Notes: generated by a model from the sequence alone, not told the origin. DNA of 64,000 nt from Silene conica (GCA_029255685.2 CM055316.2:79482861-79546860), one strand, 5' to 3'; counted from the first letter of the stretch, positions 31,412 through 44,544 are shown. Numbers and translations: made by a program.

Positions 31412-33305
31412 AACTCTATTTCGTCTCCATCTTGCTCCAAGGAAGTCAATATGGACGTATGGCTTCACTCCACTAAACACAATTTTTTGTTTAAGCGGAC
31501 ATATCCGTCTTAAATAAGAAAACGGTTTAAAAAAATGGATGAGACAAAAAAAACATAGTATGATACTAGTATATAGAGAACGACAAACTTTTATCACATC
31601 CACATACATAAACTTAGCCACAAGTTCTCATTTGTGACGGACATATCCGTCTGCGACGGGTCAAATACTACCCATGTGGGGTAGATAAGACAAGAAGAGA
31701 GTGCATAGGGAATACCAAACAATTTTGTCTTATTTATTCACATGGATAATATTTAACTCGTCGTAAACTTGTAACGGATATACCTGTCACTGGAGAGACT
31801 TATTGAAACTTAGCACATAAAAAAACATTGCATACATAAACTAGTGTTTAACTAGTACTCGTATTACTTTTAAGACGAATATGGATGTTTTAAGAACGAT
31901 TAAGCGCGTGCGCAAATATGGGTAATCGGGCCACCCTGGTTTTTTGTGGCATGATGGGCTTTCTGTAATGAGTTTATGGGCCTTCTGAAATTCATCTGAA
32001 CATCTAAGTATCTAACTATAGTCCATACTCCGATACTCTTAATTAGCAACTGTGTGCATTATGTTCAAGAACTAAGCTAAACTTTGCATCAAATGCATCA
32101 CAATATCCTACTTTATATTCAATCGATCTCCTTTAAAACAGACATATTTGTTTAAGTTAACGCGCATCTCACCATACAATGTTACGGTAATTTTTCACTA
32201 AATTCTAGACATTTTAGTTTAGTTTTATCTATCTTATTTGACCCGTTTTAAATTTAAAGGAGATATTCTTGCTTTAATCAAAATTTTGCATTTATATTGG
32301 CACGTTTTCAAACATAATATTGCTACTTCAACCATTTCAATCAATTCAAAAATAAAAAGGACATGCCTTGGCTTATTGGTTGAAATGAATGTATATCGCT
32401 ATAGATCACATGTTCAAATTTCCCTATCGTTATACTCCGTATTATACTAATATTACACCTTTCTCTAACGCAAAAACGGACTTTTTAGGGTCTAATAATT
32501 AATGTTTTGCCTGTCACGTACCAAATGGCCCAATTTTAATTTTAAAGATAAAGTTAGATAATGATATGCCTCTTAATTAGACATCATGGCCTTCCAAGGC
32601 AATTTGTCCTTAAACCTCCCCCACAATTGCCCATTCTATTAACTTTTGTTGTTGTTTGTTGAGGGCTAATTAACTTATATTTGAATTTATGACGAGGAAG
32701 CTTAACGTGCTCATGCTTACAAAATCTTGAATAAACATAGCCTAATCTTGGTTTTGGGTATCTTCCATTATTGTATACCTTAAGCCTTCTATTATGAGGT
32801 CATGTCTTTTGTACTATTACAAAAGTTGGATGTTAGAGCTCGGACTTGGTTAGAAGTTTTCGACCCAAAAGTGTGTTTAAATTTCGGATTCAGCTATATT
32901 GGGGAAATTTTCATGATTTTAGTTTAGATGAAATGTTTGAGCGTTGTTAGTATGCTACTCCATGTTTGGGTGATCATTGCCCGATAAGGGTACACGAGGT
33001 AATATTGAATAGTCCAAGCAACACAGGCTATATGTATGACCATGGGTGTCTAATAAGGCCACATGCAACCATGGGCGTGGGAACCGGGCCTCTAATTTTA
33101 GTCACTATATTACAAACTTTTATTTATGAAATTCAGTACGAATTTCGAAATATAAGATACTCCATGTCTTTACATGAAGTTAGACCTATAAGCTATAGAC
33201 ACACGCTTATCATAACAACCTCAATGTACTTAAAACACTACATTCTTTATGTCTCGATCATTTTTTAAACTTTAATTAAAGTATCACCCACCAAAAATAA
33301 AACAG
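31412..33305. other. Gene-free stretch with GTGACGGATA-type MITE
   Basis: Positions 31620-31795 form an inverted-repeat element (atttgtgacggacatatccg at the left, taacggatatacctgtcac at the right). A further fragment (gcggacatatccgtctt) is at 31494. The rest is AT-rich; ORFs of up to 100 codons here have no recognisable motifs and biased composition. Confidence 0.45.
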
Positions 33306-33602
33306 TAAGGAGTCGTTTGATTCAACAAGTCGAAATGGTATGGAATATAGTTTGATAGTATGGTGGTATACTGGTATGGAGTTCTAAATCCATACTTTCA
33401 TAATTTCGTTTCGTTCACCACAAATTATAGGTAGGGGAATAGAGTTTGAATCCAATGGGGGGTGGGTATGGGATTCCAATTGATTGGGGTGGAATTAGAA
33501 TTCATTGGATATTTAACTCAATTTCAAACTCACCCAAACAAACACTTGAATGAACCCAATCCATTTCATTACATTCCAAAATAGTCAACCAAACACCCCT
33601 AA
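33306..33602. mobile_element. Tourist-like (PIF/Harbinger) MITE
   Basis: The element at 33309-33599 starts GGAGTCGTTTGATTCAAC and ends GTCAACCAAACACCCC, with a TAA duplication on both sides (33306-33308, 33600-33602). Confidence 0.75.
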
Positions 33603-33780
33603 GTCTTGCTTAAGACGGGTATTCGTCTCAAGCTTAAGACGGGCTAAATACTACCAAGTGGGGTAATAAAGATAAAAAAAATTGTCATTTTTTAGGTGAC
33701 AAATAGGGTGATTTGATATGTATTTGACCCGTCTCACGCTTAAGACAGATAATGACGGTTTGAAATGATAATTTGTGAAA
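33603..33780. mobile_element. Inverted-repeat MITE abutting the Tourist-like element
   Basis: cttaagacgggctaaata near the left is mirrored by tatttgacccgtctcacgct near 33720-33740. Similar ends occur in gene C (7300-7345) and gene F introns. Confidence 0.55.
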
Positions 33781-34564
33781 ATAAAACGATAAATAAATGA
33801 TGATCGGGAATTTACAACAGAAGAAATAAAAAGTTATGCAATTCAAAGATTAAACAGTAGTTCTCCTATACGACGACCTCATCCCCTGTTTTTTTTGTAA
33901 AATGTGACCATTTTGTGGTAAAAAGTGACAACTTTTGAAAATAAGACATTTTTTAAACAAAAAAAAGTGGTCATTATTTTATCAAAAGTAGTCACTATTT
34001 ATTAAAATGTGAGCACTTTTCAATTAGACAAACGTACGACCGTCGTAAAGTAAAATCGGTGAAGATTAAATTAGCTTAAACGTGACAAGTAATTAAGTAA
34101 AGTCAGAAGTTATTACATAAAGTACTTGAAATTTGAGGATAGTAGCAGCTTGATGTAGCATGTCCCTCCCTGATGTATCTGTGTGCTACTCAAAGTCAAA
34201 GCTGTTTTACTAATTAATTAATTAATTAATTACACTAATTAATTAATTACTGTATTTAACTGCGTAATTACATTCGATGATTTGTTAATTATAGTCAATG
34301 CAATAAGCCAATAATACGAACTTACGAAGTATAAGATTTGAATCAGAATCAAGTATCTGATCAGATGTAGTATGTACAATTATAACTATTCATTAATTTT
34401 GATCCACTTATTTCGCAATTATACGCACACACCATACTCTCTGTTCACATACATACATATTTCACTTTTTCTAACGTATGTCCTAAAGACATGCATTAAT
34501 AATGTGAATGCGGAAAGATTTTTCTCATTCATTTGTGTTGGCTCTACATATAATTTAGAATCAA
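33781..34564. other. Gene-free AT-rich stretch
   Basis: No gene is seen. Around 33900-34020 there are several dispersed gtgacc/gtggtcattatttt-type words in both orientations, probably another decayed inverted-repeat element, and a (TTAA)n-like run near 34212-34250. Confidence 0.4.
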
Positions 34565-35095
34565 TTTCTGGACAAAACAGTCTCTTATAAGGCGGTCTAA
34601 TTAATAATAAATTTATTGTAGAATCCGCATTTTGTTTACTTAATAACAATCACCCTTACATAGTTACAGAGTACATGGCTAGTTAAGTAAAATAACAACC
34701 TATTTTTACAATAATCTGGGATAAAATTGATTTATGGACGAGACGGTCTCTTGTAAAAACAGTTTGATAATGAATTTATTGTAGAATTAGCATTTTATTT
34801 ATTGAAGTAACACATAACGGTAATTAGCAATCACCCTTACATAGTTATGAAGTACATGGCTAGTTAAGTAAAACAACAATCTATTTTTTACAATAATCTG
34901 GGATAAAATTAATTTACAGACGAGGCCGGTCTCTTACAAGGCAATTTAATTAATTAATAATAAATTTATTGTAGAATAATTTGCATTTTATTTACCTAAG
35001 TAACACATAAAGGTAATTATAGCAATCACCCGTACCTAGTTAAGAAGTACATGGCTACTTAAGTAAAATAACAATCTATTTTTCCAGTAATACTT
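34565..35095. repeat. Satellite-like tandem repeat, about 180-195 bp unit
   Basis: About 2.8 copies. The marker tagttaagtaaaa recurs at about 34681, 34861 and 35056, and agtacatggcta, aataaatttattgtagaat and gacg-ggtctctta recur in the same order in each unit. Spacing is 180 then 195 bp. No ORF. Confidence 0.75.
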
Positions 35096-35600
35096 GTTTA
35101 AAACGTTTTTTTACCAGTGTTTGCATTTACGATGACTTAATTAAAGTCATATATACTCCTAATAAAATCTATCCAAGATTCAGAAATGCATGTTCTTTTT
35201 ATGGGGTTTATTCAGTGGGTATTAAAAATAACGTTCTTGAGTTCCTCGCCACAATAAAAAGGAAAAAGTAGAAAGCTAAGATCTTACTAAAATCCGAACC
35301 GAATGTAATAGTGTAAACTAAAAATAAAAAGTGAAAGTTAATCATTTTATAGTGCATGTTGAATTGTTGATCATTTTATAGCCATCAATGAGATTCTTAG
35401 CATTTAGCCTTTGACGACAATGTAACCCTTGCATTAAATCATTGTAAATCTTTTTTTTAATGTCTATATATAATTTGTAACAGTAAAGCTTACTTTAGTC
35501 ATTTCTAATGATGAATCTATGTATTAGGAATTATTAGAGAAATTATGGTACAATGAACATAATTCCTAGTAATTAGTATTTTAAACAGTAATTGTCGGGT

Positions 35601-36040
35601 AATGTTGCTAGGAACGGGATTCTATTTTGGATTGATGAGCTTTTTATGATCGAATCGTAGAATTATAAGATCCTACAAATTAACTAAAATGCATAATTGT
35701 GCTACCAAAATATGTTAAAATCTTGTACTTAAATCTGAAAACACTTTTATCTTATCGTGTGCCTACTACTTGTTCTCGTTTATAGTAGATTTCTATCTTA
35801 AAAGTCATATATAAAATTTTAGTAAATGAAAAATAATAAATGTTAATAATGTAGAATCGAATTATAGAATAGTAGGATCATAGGATCGGGTTAAGATTCT
35901 ACTCTAAAAAATTCTGACGTAAGTTGAATCGGTAAGATCCTCCAAAATTAAGATCCTACCTAGAATCGTGATCGGTCACTATGTTTTGAATCGTAGAAAA
36001 GTAAGATGCTACGATTCGGATTGGGAGTTTAATAACTATG
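35601..36040. mobile_element. GATC-rich MITE, copy 3
   Basis: It matches the elements at 1-192 and 8820-9232 over its full length (atgttgctagga at the left, gtaagatgctacgattcgg near the right), but lies outside the defensin-like cluster. This shows it is an independent dispersed element. No target duplication is clear. Confidence 0.7.
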
Positions 36041-36615
36041 TCCAAATTAAAGTTATGAATCGGCTTTGTATAAATATCTCGAATTTGGATGAATGCAATC
36101 ATTCAAGCAATTCCATATAATTACAGAACAATATCTATCTCTTAAACTTAAAACTATCTTTAAGCGTGATAGAGTACGAGTCATGAGAATGTAGCAATGT
36201 TAATAGATTCTTACTTGGTTGCTCTTGTAGTATACTTCTATTGTTCAAATTTGAACGGAATCAAATATTGTAGGTTCTGGCATTGTAGCAATATAAAATT
36301 TCAATTAGTCATGGTTATGAAATACATTCATGATTTACGGAGGATATTGTTTTTTTCTAATCATTTTATAATTATCAACGTAATTTTTAATGTTGACGAC
36401 AATGCATGTATGTAACCTAGTAACAAATTATTTTCATGCCTTAATCCAAAGTTGTGTGAATATTGCCACTATAAGCATTTTTCATGGAGTGATAATACGC
36501 TACCCTCAAAGATCGAATGAAATGGGTTAGTCATACAATTAAATTATTTTAAAATATAAAATATTATAATAATTTGGTTTTTTGCATGGAAAAGATATAT
36601 AAAGGATAAGAATAT
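36041..36615. other. Gene-free AT-rich stretch
   Basis: No gene, RNA or transposon end is recognised. Confidence 0.4.
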
Positions 36616-36876
36616 TACTCCCTCCATTCTTTTTATATCACCCCATTTCATTATTCACGTTTGCCAATATTAATTTTATTTTGATTATATCTTTAGCTAC
36701 ATACTACTAAAAATTATAAAAGTTTGATATTCTTAATCCTCTTATCAAGACAATCCAAAAAAAATCTCACATGAATATATTTCCGTGAACGGATTGAGAG
36801 AAAACCGACGTTGAATACTTGATTGTGAATAGTGTCAAAACAAAAGTTGGGTGATATAAAAAGAATGGAGGGAGTA
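36616..36876. mobile_element. Stowaway MITE
   Basis: The 257-bp element (36618-36874) has near-perfect inverted ends (CTCCCTCCATTCTTTTTATA and its complement) and TA on both sides, as is characteristic of Tc1/mariner-derived Stowaway elements. Confidence 0.88.
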
Positions 36877-36914
36877 AAAAATAAAGAATTTATTGGAAAA
36901 TCGGAAAACTGGCC

Positions 36915-36992
36915 ATAAAGGAAACAAAACCCATGATCTCGTGACTAGAAGTATCCAATATTAACCAACTGAGCCACTCAATTAAGCTAAGT
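36915..36992 (-). repeat. tRNA-like SINE remnant
   Basis: On the - strand TGGCTCAGTTGGTTAAT resembles an A box and GATCATGGGTTTTG a degraded B box. The critical TTC of the B box is lost, so it is not an active tRNA. Confidence 0.4.
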
Positions 36993-37200
36993 ATAATACG
37001 AGTAATATACAGGCATATCTTCGCCATTGACACTACATGAAGCTGCACGAAGTCATCATCATAGTATGCTCTTAGAGCAAATTATCGTAAGATAATATTT
37101 AACTATAAACTCATTTTTACCGTGTTTAATGAAAAGAGATGTAAATTTTTCCATATTTAATTTATTAACACGTCATAAAAATAAAGATAGAAAAATAAAA

Positions 37201-37298
37201 GGATTAATTGATAAGAATACTCTAAACTACGAGCGTCATGCTCAAAATATTCCAAACTCTATTATAATATATTTCGGAGTATCTTTATCAATTAATCC
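37201..37298. mobile_element. 98-bp palindromic MITE
   Basis: GGATTAATTGATAAGAATAC at the left end and its near-complement at the right (gtatctttatcaattaatcc) frame a short loop. Oligo-A lies on both sides. Size and ends suggest a minimal foldback transposon. Confidence 0.6.
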
Positions 37299-37951
37299 AA
37301 AATAAAAAGTAAACATAATAATTTGTTAAATCAAATGTGATGTCACATGATTTATGAATCTAATTAAAATTGATTGATGTGATTATATATAGTACACTAA
37401 TTAGGTTGGGTGGTTAGTCTAATTCAACCAACTACTGTATACAAACTGCCGCCATTTAGTTTGTAATTGTTTTCTGCTAAATTAACGGAATTTCTTGTCC
37501 TAAACAAACAACCTCACTCTCTACTTTTGCTGTACCTTACTTTTGTCTTTGGGTCCTTGCAACTTTTTCGTCTGTGACTGGCTAAATCCGTTCCAAGTTT
37601 ATAACGTGAGATAAATTTGTGTAGAAGGATAAATAGATGGGTAAGTGAAAGAAGGTTATGCGAGGTCACAAGCTTACAAGCTTATAACCGTCACGAGTAA
37701 GACAAACTATTTTTTCTGTGTAATATTTCTACTTGTTTTGTTCGATTTTGTTGAAAAATTAGCTCCTTCCGTCACAAATTTGATTTTCGATATTCCATTG
37801 GTTTACTATTTATCTCTCAAGATGATATAATTATAACAACACATAATTATAACAACGAAATAACTAATTCTAAATTCTAACTCATCAAGATATTCCCTTT
37901 ATCGTACTTCATTTAAGCCGGTTATTTGTTGTTCTATTTTATTGGGATGTC
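37299..37951. other. Gene-free AT-rich stretch
   Basis: No gene. A cttataaccgtcacgagtaag motif near 37680 resembles an end of the GTGACGG-type MITE family. Confidence 0.4.
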
Positions 37952-38252
37952 TTAGGGGTCGTTTGGCCGATACGGGAATTACAACATCGCATGAAATACA
38001 AATTAATTGGAAATAAGCTCCCTCATCTAATTCATGGGAATTGGCTAAAATTGTTTGGTTGTAAATGTGGGAATTCACTTCCATAGTAACTTCAACACAC
38101 CAAGGGGAGTCGGTAAGCAACTTCCCCATGCAGGAAGTTACTTCCTCCATTTTTACAAAAAGAGAGCAATTCAACCAAACAGCTCTCTTATTTGCAATTC
38201 ATGGGAATTTCAACTTCCCATGTTTTCTCAAGGGCAACCAAACAACCCATTA
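37952..38252. mobile_element. Tourist-like MITE
   Basis: Element 37955-38249 starts GGGGTCGTTTGGCCGA and ends GGCAACCAAACAACCCA. TTA flanks it on both sides. Confidence 0.72.
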
Positions 38253-39680
38253 ATTAATTGTTATCTTTTCTATTTTAAGAATGAATTTGATGAGCAATTT
38301 GATTATTTACACTCAATTTGAATCGAATCTTTCCGTTATAACGGATATGCCAGCTTTAATGAAACTTGTTGCATGAGTAAATACAAGTGATAGTGGTAGG
38401 TGGCACTTTAGGCTAAAATCAATCAAGGGGTCACAAATCAAAATATAAGGAGCTTTCTCAATAATTTAAGGGGGAAAAGGGAAAGATTCAATAAACAAAA
38501 AATCATGAAACATGGGAGACATGGGGGAAGTTGTAACATTAACAATCTGTCGGTGACACCCCCCAAAACCTCACAATAATAATTGCCCTTTTTTTAATTT
38601 TAAAATTTAAACCAGGTTTTTTAAGACATGGTAAAATAATATATTAGTAAAATTGTTATAATTTACGATAAAATAAGTAGTATTGTTATGAAATTATGTA
38701 TTAAAAAGAGTTAATTTATGTCATGATTATGATCAATAATAAAAACCATAAAAGTTACAAAAGCCACATAATATGATGCGTGAAATTTTAAAAATTTAAA
38801 ATATGATCTCTTATAAATTTTGTGATAATAATAGCAAATCTATTTTAATATATCGTACTTTTTTTTCAAAATTTTACTAAAATTCAAAATTTACGTCAAA
38901 GATCAATGTAACTGCCTGAGTCCGTGCTAGTTCCCACGCACTATTCTTAGCATGGATTAATGTCTATTACGGAGTACTAATTATATACTTCATCTGATCC
39001 ACACAAATGATATCACACTCCTTATCGATGCACATTTTGTAACGTAAATATTTTTAACTACATACTTATCATTAAAAACTATAAAAAAATTGATATTCTT
39101 ATAGCATTAATGACAATAAATCAATTAAGAACTCACTTGAATATATTTTTTCTTACAAATTTAAAATAATATAAAATATTTTCTACAATTATAAATAGTG
39201 TCAAATAACAAGTGTTACCATTACTATGAATCATTTGAGTTGTTTTAGATTAGTTCCACACTTACAAATTACTACGCCACTACAGTCTTATTCAATCCGT
39301 TTAAATATAACTCGTGTTTATTTAGATTCAATATAAAACGGACATTAAGTCTCCTGAGAAATCGACTCTTAATAAGTTTATTGAGAGACTATTGTACAAA
39401 TTTAAGAAAAAATGGCATTAAAAGTAATAAAATTGGTACAAAATCATGAATTAAGATCAAATGAGTACATTTATTACGTAGATAGGTACGAAATTGTTGT
39501 GGTACGATCGATGACAAAAGGGTCACAAAATACAAATAAAGGTGTACAAAACAATGATCTCTCAATAACTTATTAAAACACCGTATCTCTCAAACTTTAG
39601 TATAAAACGGAAGATAAAAACAGGTAAATAAATGATCGAAACAGAGCCATTATATAAGATTTGTTGTCTAAAAGGAACCT
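38253..39680. other. Gene-free AT-rich stretch before the 40.3-kb gene
   Basis: No gene or clear repeat is recognised. The last part probably contains the promoter of the following gene. Confidence 0.4.
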
Positions 39681-40329
39681 GTGAGGTCCCTTGTAACTCA
39701 GAAAGTTCTTCCCTTCCTAACACTCCACTACTATATACTGTACCTTATTTTAAAATTCTGGGTTTCATTCCAATTTATCCTCTTTTTTATTTCTAAAATT
39801 AAATTCATTCAAGTTTCTATTAATTACCCATCAATTCTTTCACACTTTTCAGTACAATATCTAGTTTACTTTGGATCTGCAGTTTCTTGATTTCTTCAAC
39901 AGGTAAACTTTTTAATTAATTAGTTAATTATATTCTGTACTAAATGCCAGTTTTTGTTTGACTTAATTTTACATAATTTATGTTACTCTGCTATTTCCTG
40001 CTTCATTAATTGTTGGGATTTGTGAAATTTCATATTTTTATTGATTAATTTGATTTATATAGGAAATTTCCTTGAATTTTCAATGTGGTTTTGATTTTTG
40101 TTGCTTAAATTTCAAATTAAATTGCAGGAATTTGCGCCAACATCATCATCATCACAGTGGATAAAGAGTAAAGACTCTACCTCTATTAACCCTAATTTAA
40201 TCTTAATTTAGGTGGGAATAATATAAATTTTGGTTGGATATGATCATATAGATTGTGTGTAATTAACTTAAATTTTGTTGGGTAATGGTAAATTTTGTAA
40301 GAAATTGTGTTGTTTTGGGGATAATTTAG
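39681..40329 (+). promoter_or_regulatory. Probable 5' UTR with intron of the membrane-protein gene
   Basis: CTTCAACAG followed by GTAAAC gives a donor at 39903, and AAATTGCAG ending at 40127 an acceptor. A 5'-UTR intron of 225 bp is therefore likely, with the rest of the leader at 40128-40329. The transcription start is not identifiable. Confidence 0.5.
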
Positions 40330-42945
40330 ATGGGTGTTATGATGGATAATTGTAATGTTATCTCAAAAGATGGTAATTTTGATGGAGATATTGAGAAAGG
40401 TGAAGTGGGTGTTAAGGGTGTTAAGCTAGGCTGTGGTGGTGGTGGTGGTGGTGGCGGTGGCGGTGGCGGTGGTGGGAGCGATTTTGTGTCGGTTAAGCAC
40501 GAGGAAAGGGTGATTGCATCAGAGAGTCTGAGTAGTGAGGATGATTTAAAGAGTGTGAGAGTGATTGTTGTAGATAAGAAGGTTGTAGAAGAAAGAGATA
40601 ATGGAGATGTTGAGAGGAAAATGGTGAAGGAGAAGCCTAAGGGAATGAGTGCTAAGAAGCCTCCGAAACCCCCTCGACCGCCTAGAGGGTTGTCGTTGGA
40701 TTCGGCTGATCAGAAGTTGATTAGGGAACTTCATGAACTTGCTAGACTTAAGCGCGCTAGAGTTGAGCGTATGAAGGGATTGAAGAAGGCGAAAGAAGCA
40801 AAGGCAATGTCATCGAAAAACCAGTTGTTTGCTACATTGCTCACCATTTTGTTCTGTTTAGTTCTTCTTCTTCAAGGTAAATTTTCGTTTGAACGTGATT
40901 TGTTTGCACGTGTTTGGGTTCAGGGTTTCCTGGTTCTGCTAGCTTCTGTTTACTTCATGTTATTGTGGCTTTGACTTGTATGAATCAGTATCTTTGTGGA
41001 AACCGGAAATCCCTTTCGGATGCATTTTTGTATTACTCAGACTTGTTTAGAGGTATACAGCACGGGGATGTGTGCTAGTGTTGGACTGTGAAGAAACCCG
41101 GAAATCCCATGTGTGAGGGGTTCCCACGTTGATAAAAGAGGAGAAGAATTATCACCTTATAAGGCAAGGGGTTACTCCCTCTATTGCCAATTGGTTTTAG
41201 AGTGGAACCCTCTTGGGTTTATATCGTGGACTCTTTCTCTTCCGTTCGGGTGTGGCCCAGACCTGTTGTTGAATTTAGCATGGACTCGGCTATTTTAGTG
41301 AAAATTCCACATGTTTAACTTGAAAGGAACTATCCGAGTGTCCCACCAACTCTGATTTCAATCGTGGTCGTATGACGAGTCAAAGTAACATAGTGCATGA
41401 ATTATTTGCAAAAATCTCGTTCTCGTGTATCATTGATATTTGTATATCGGTCTTTACAAAGAGGTATCAATTTTAGTCCCCTCCACCATTTTGCTTTTGC
41501 TAGTTTGTGCCTTTCAAAGGTTGGAAGCTTGGAATAATCGATTGCATGCATGTTATTTCTTCTTTTTATGTGTATATTATCAAGTTCTTGACCTTTTCTT
41601 TGTGGTCCAAACCATGGCACTTCAGCTTCTAATTTTTCCGTTTCATACCATTGTGATTTGTGACTCCCTCCCACATGCACATAGAGTACGTCTCCCCCGT
41701 ACTCCCCTCAAAATGTTTCTCCTCGATTTTGAACATCCAAAATTAATCTGCCACGTATCTTTGTGACGGCCATTTGATGTTGATGTTAATGTTGAATTCT
41801 GTTATCGTAATTTCTTCTTTGAAATCTATTTTCGAATGCCAGTCGCTTGATTTAAGCTTTGATGTGGTCTTGCGCTCTTACCCCTCACCTTGTAAGATAA
41901 ATCACTAGCAACGTTTTCTTTCTTCGGCTTAATCGCCTGTTTATTTGAATTTCGAGCATTTGAGAGTGAGACCGAACACTGTACATGGCAGTGATGGCAC
42001 TCAAAGAAAAAGAATCACAATGTTTCACCTTGTTTTTTCTTTGTGATGAATCAATGTATCAAGAATTTGGAGCTTTGCTCCCTGTGTGTTTCAAGTTGTA
42101 TGGTTTGGGAAATGGGATTTTCCGAGTGATGACACTCTCCAACACGGTGTCATGTCCGACATGTGTCGAAGTGTGAGATACGGCTATTTTGTGCGACATA
42201 TTCTATTTTGTGGTCTAAAGTGAAGTGCCGAAGTGTAGTGTCATGTCGTGTCGTGTCGTGTCAGACACGTGACATGGCAGCTAAGTGAAGTGCTAGAGTT
42301 ACACATAGCCCACGCGCGTCATAGTTTTCCACTCTGGCTTCCTCCATATAATAAGAAAAGTAAAATAAAGGCGATGATTCAGCTAAGAGAACTTCCATTT
42401 ACCATTTCGCAGGAATGTCATCCAGGACTGGCACAACTCCAAGCATCCGAAGATTCCGAGGCCTGCCTTTCTCAACTGATGTAGCGGAGCAGCATAGCAC
42501 AATCTCGATTCAGCATCTCCCATTGTCATCTACAACCAATCTTAATAAGCCTGGTTCTGCTTCTCCGAGGTATAGTTTAACAGTTGGTCTTGCTTGTGAC
42601 GGGTCGGGTGGAGAGACGGATAATGACACTCACAAAACGAATAGGGGGAACAAGGTGGGGCACCCCCATGTGCTTCCCTCTCTCGTCTAAATGGGCATTT
42701 AGTGAGACAAAATGGTATCCGTCTTCTCCTTGTGACAGATACCCTCGTCTACAATGAGAATTTGTGATAGTTTAATTTACAAATCACCCAACGTTTGCAG
42801 CACTCTCTCTATTATCTGCTGCATTTCTATTTTAGTCGCTATCTAATTCTTGCGAAATACCATGTTATATTGTTATAGCCTGGTGGAGCAGCTTTCTGAA
42901 GTCGATAAGACAAAAGAGGTGAGCAGAGCGATTGGCAGGTTATAG
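40330..42945 (+). CDS. Gly/Pro-rich single-pass membrane protein, unknown function
   Basis: Exons 40330-40876, 42413-42569 and 42879-42945 give 771 nt and 256 residues, with both junctions in frame. Layout: a variable acidic N terminus, 14 consecutive glycines (residues 36-49) coded by a GGT/GGC repeat, a basic Pro-rich stretch (KKPPKPPRPPRG, 109-120), a charged helical segment (SADQKLIRELHELARLKRAR), one transmembrane helix (about 165-182) and a Ser/Thr-rich tail starting MSSRTGTTPS. I recognise this as a conserved plant 'transmembrane protein' type but know no assigned function. Intron 1 (1536 bp) holds repeat debris and intron 2 a MITE. Reading through the first donor gives a false 214-codon ORF. 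Confidence 0.82.
42590..42775. mobile_element. GTGACGGATA-type MITE in intron 2
   Basis: cttgtgacgggtcggg at the left and ccttgtgacagataccctcg at the right are mirrored ends around a loop. It fills most of the 309-bp intron. Confidence 0.55.
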
Positions 42946-43510
42946 GCAGAAGTTCTGAGAATTCCAAACTCCGATGGTTGTGGCGATTTCTGAATAATGC
43001 CCATTTGGCGAGCTTGGGAGTCTACTGTTGAAGAATTCGGAAACATAAAAAACACTTGGAGCGGAGCAATAAAAGTGTCGATTTATTTGATTTGGAAATG
43101 TGTGTACATAGTTTGCCTCATAAGGATAGAATGTGTGCCCCAGACTTTCGAGGGATGAAACACTTTACTACTCGCGAGTCCTGATTATGAAGATTGCCAC
43201 CTTTCCTTCTGGTTACGAGTTTTTTTTGTGTCCGCTTTGTGATTATTCGTTTTTAGCCGTTCAAGCTATCGTGAGGAAACCAATGCGATGCTAGTATAGG
43301 AAATATCGGTTAAGATCAACAAGTCGGGTACAATAGGTACTGCCTTTGTAGCTCATTTCTCGAGCAGAGTACGCGACAGATTCAAACATTTATCTCGACG
43401 ACTATGGCACCGAGTACTAGTAGCTTCTTGTTTACCTGGTGATAATAGAAAACGTAGCTTGATGTTTTAAGTTGGGATTTCCCAAGTAAACTCCTTAATC
43501 TCAAATACAC
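42946..43510. other. 3' flank of the membrane-protein gene
   Basis: No gene seen. Moderately GC-balanced, probably including the 3' UTR and terminator region of the upstream gene. Confidence 0.4.
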
Positions 43511-43816
43511 TTAGGAGTGTTTGCTTGGAGTTTTTGGAATGTATTGGAATGGATTCAATCTATTCTAGTGTTTGGTTAGAGGGTTTTGGAATGGAGTTAC
43601 ATATTCAATGGATTCTAACTCCATTCCAATCCATTGAAATTTCATACCCATGTATATACCAAAGTTTCTAAATCCATTTCAACTTAATACTATACTCAAT
43701 CCATTTCATGATCGAATCAAACACTTTTGAGTAAGTATGAGGTTCTAACTCCATACCTTTATAATATCACAATCCATTCCAATCCATTCCAGTACTTTCT
43801 ACCAAACGACCCCTAA
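43511..43816. mobile_element. Tourist-like MITE
   Basis: Element 43514-43813 starts GGAGTGTTTGCTTGGAG and ends CTACCAAACGACCCC. The body is made of repeated aatccattccaat/ggaatgga-type words. Flanking triplets are TTA and TAA. Confidence 0.68.
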
Positions 43817-43944
43817 TTTTAGAAGCCCAATTCGAAAACAAAACCGAATTCGAGGTGACCTCCTGATAAACACGGTACAACAATTTCACGGTTTTACCGT
43901 GATAGAGTAAGCTACAATATATTAGTGCTCATAACTAGGATTTG

Positions 43945-44235
43945 TGTTAACCGAAAGAGCTGAGAGAAAAAAGAACATACGTCGGATGTATTATCTTAGT
44001 GAGCATATGAACTTTATTTTTTTTTTTTTTTTCTGAGCATACCTCAAACTTTATTTGTTTTTGAAACTAGTATTTAACCCAAAGAGCCGAGAGAAAGAAT
44101 ATACATCCGATATTCCGATGTATTTCCTTAGTGAGCATATGATTTTTTTTTTGGAATTAAGATTTAACCCAAAGAGCCGAGAGAAAAAAGAACATACATC
44201 GTATGTATTATCTTAGTGAGTATTTGAGTATTTTT
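43945..44235. repeat. Degenerate tandem repeat, three units
   Basis: aaagagc-gagagaaa followed by acatac-tc-gatgtatt and cttagtgagcatatga occurs at about 43955, 44080 and 44170. Spacing is irregular (about 125 and 90 bp). Non-coding. Confidence 0.6.
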
Positions 44236-44544
44236 CCCGAGCTTTTTACCTCAAACGTCATTTGTTTTTGAGCATACATGTATTTTTTCTGAGCTTATTT
44301 AAGTTTATAAGATAAATTTTAATTTTTTCTGTCAAAACTAAAATTTAACTAAGTTTATATGCAATATTTTTGAGTTGTATTGTAATTTTTTGAGCTTAAT
44401 GTTTTAATAATTAAACTCATAAACTTTATAACAATACTCGTAGTTTTTTTAAATAAAACATAAAGACATTATTATAATACTCAAAACCGGTAAAAACCGA
44501 TAATAATTATCAGATGTATAATCCACCTACCGATGTGCTAGATA

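Noticed and set aside
32260-33268. ORFs of 70-100 codons (32238, 32966) as genes
   Set aside because: No recognisable motif, AT-driven composition, and no splice partners; likely chance ORFs.
34200-34250. CRISPR-like short repeats (TTAATTAATTAA runs)
   Set aside because: Simple low-complexity repeat in a plant nuclear context; no spacers.
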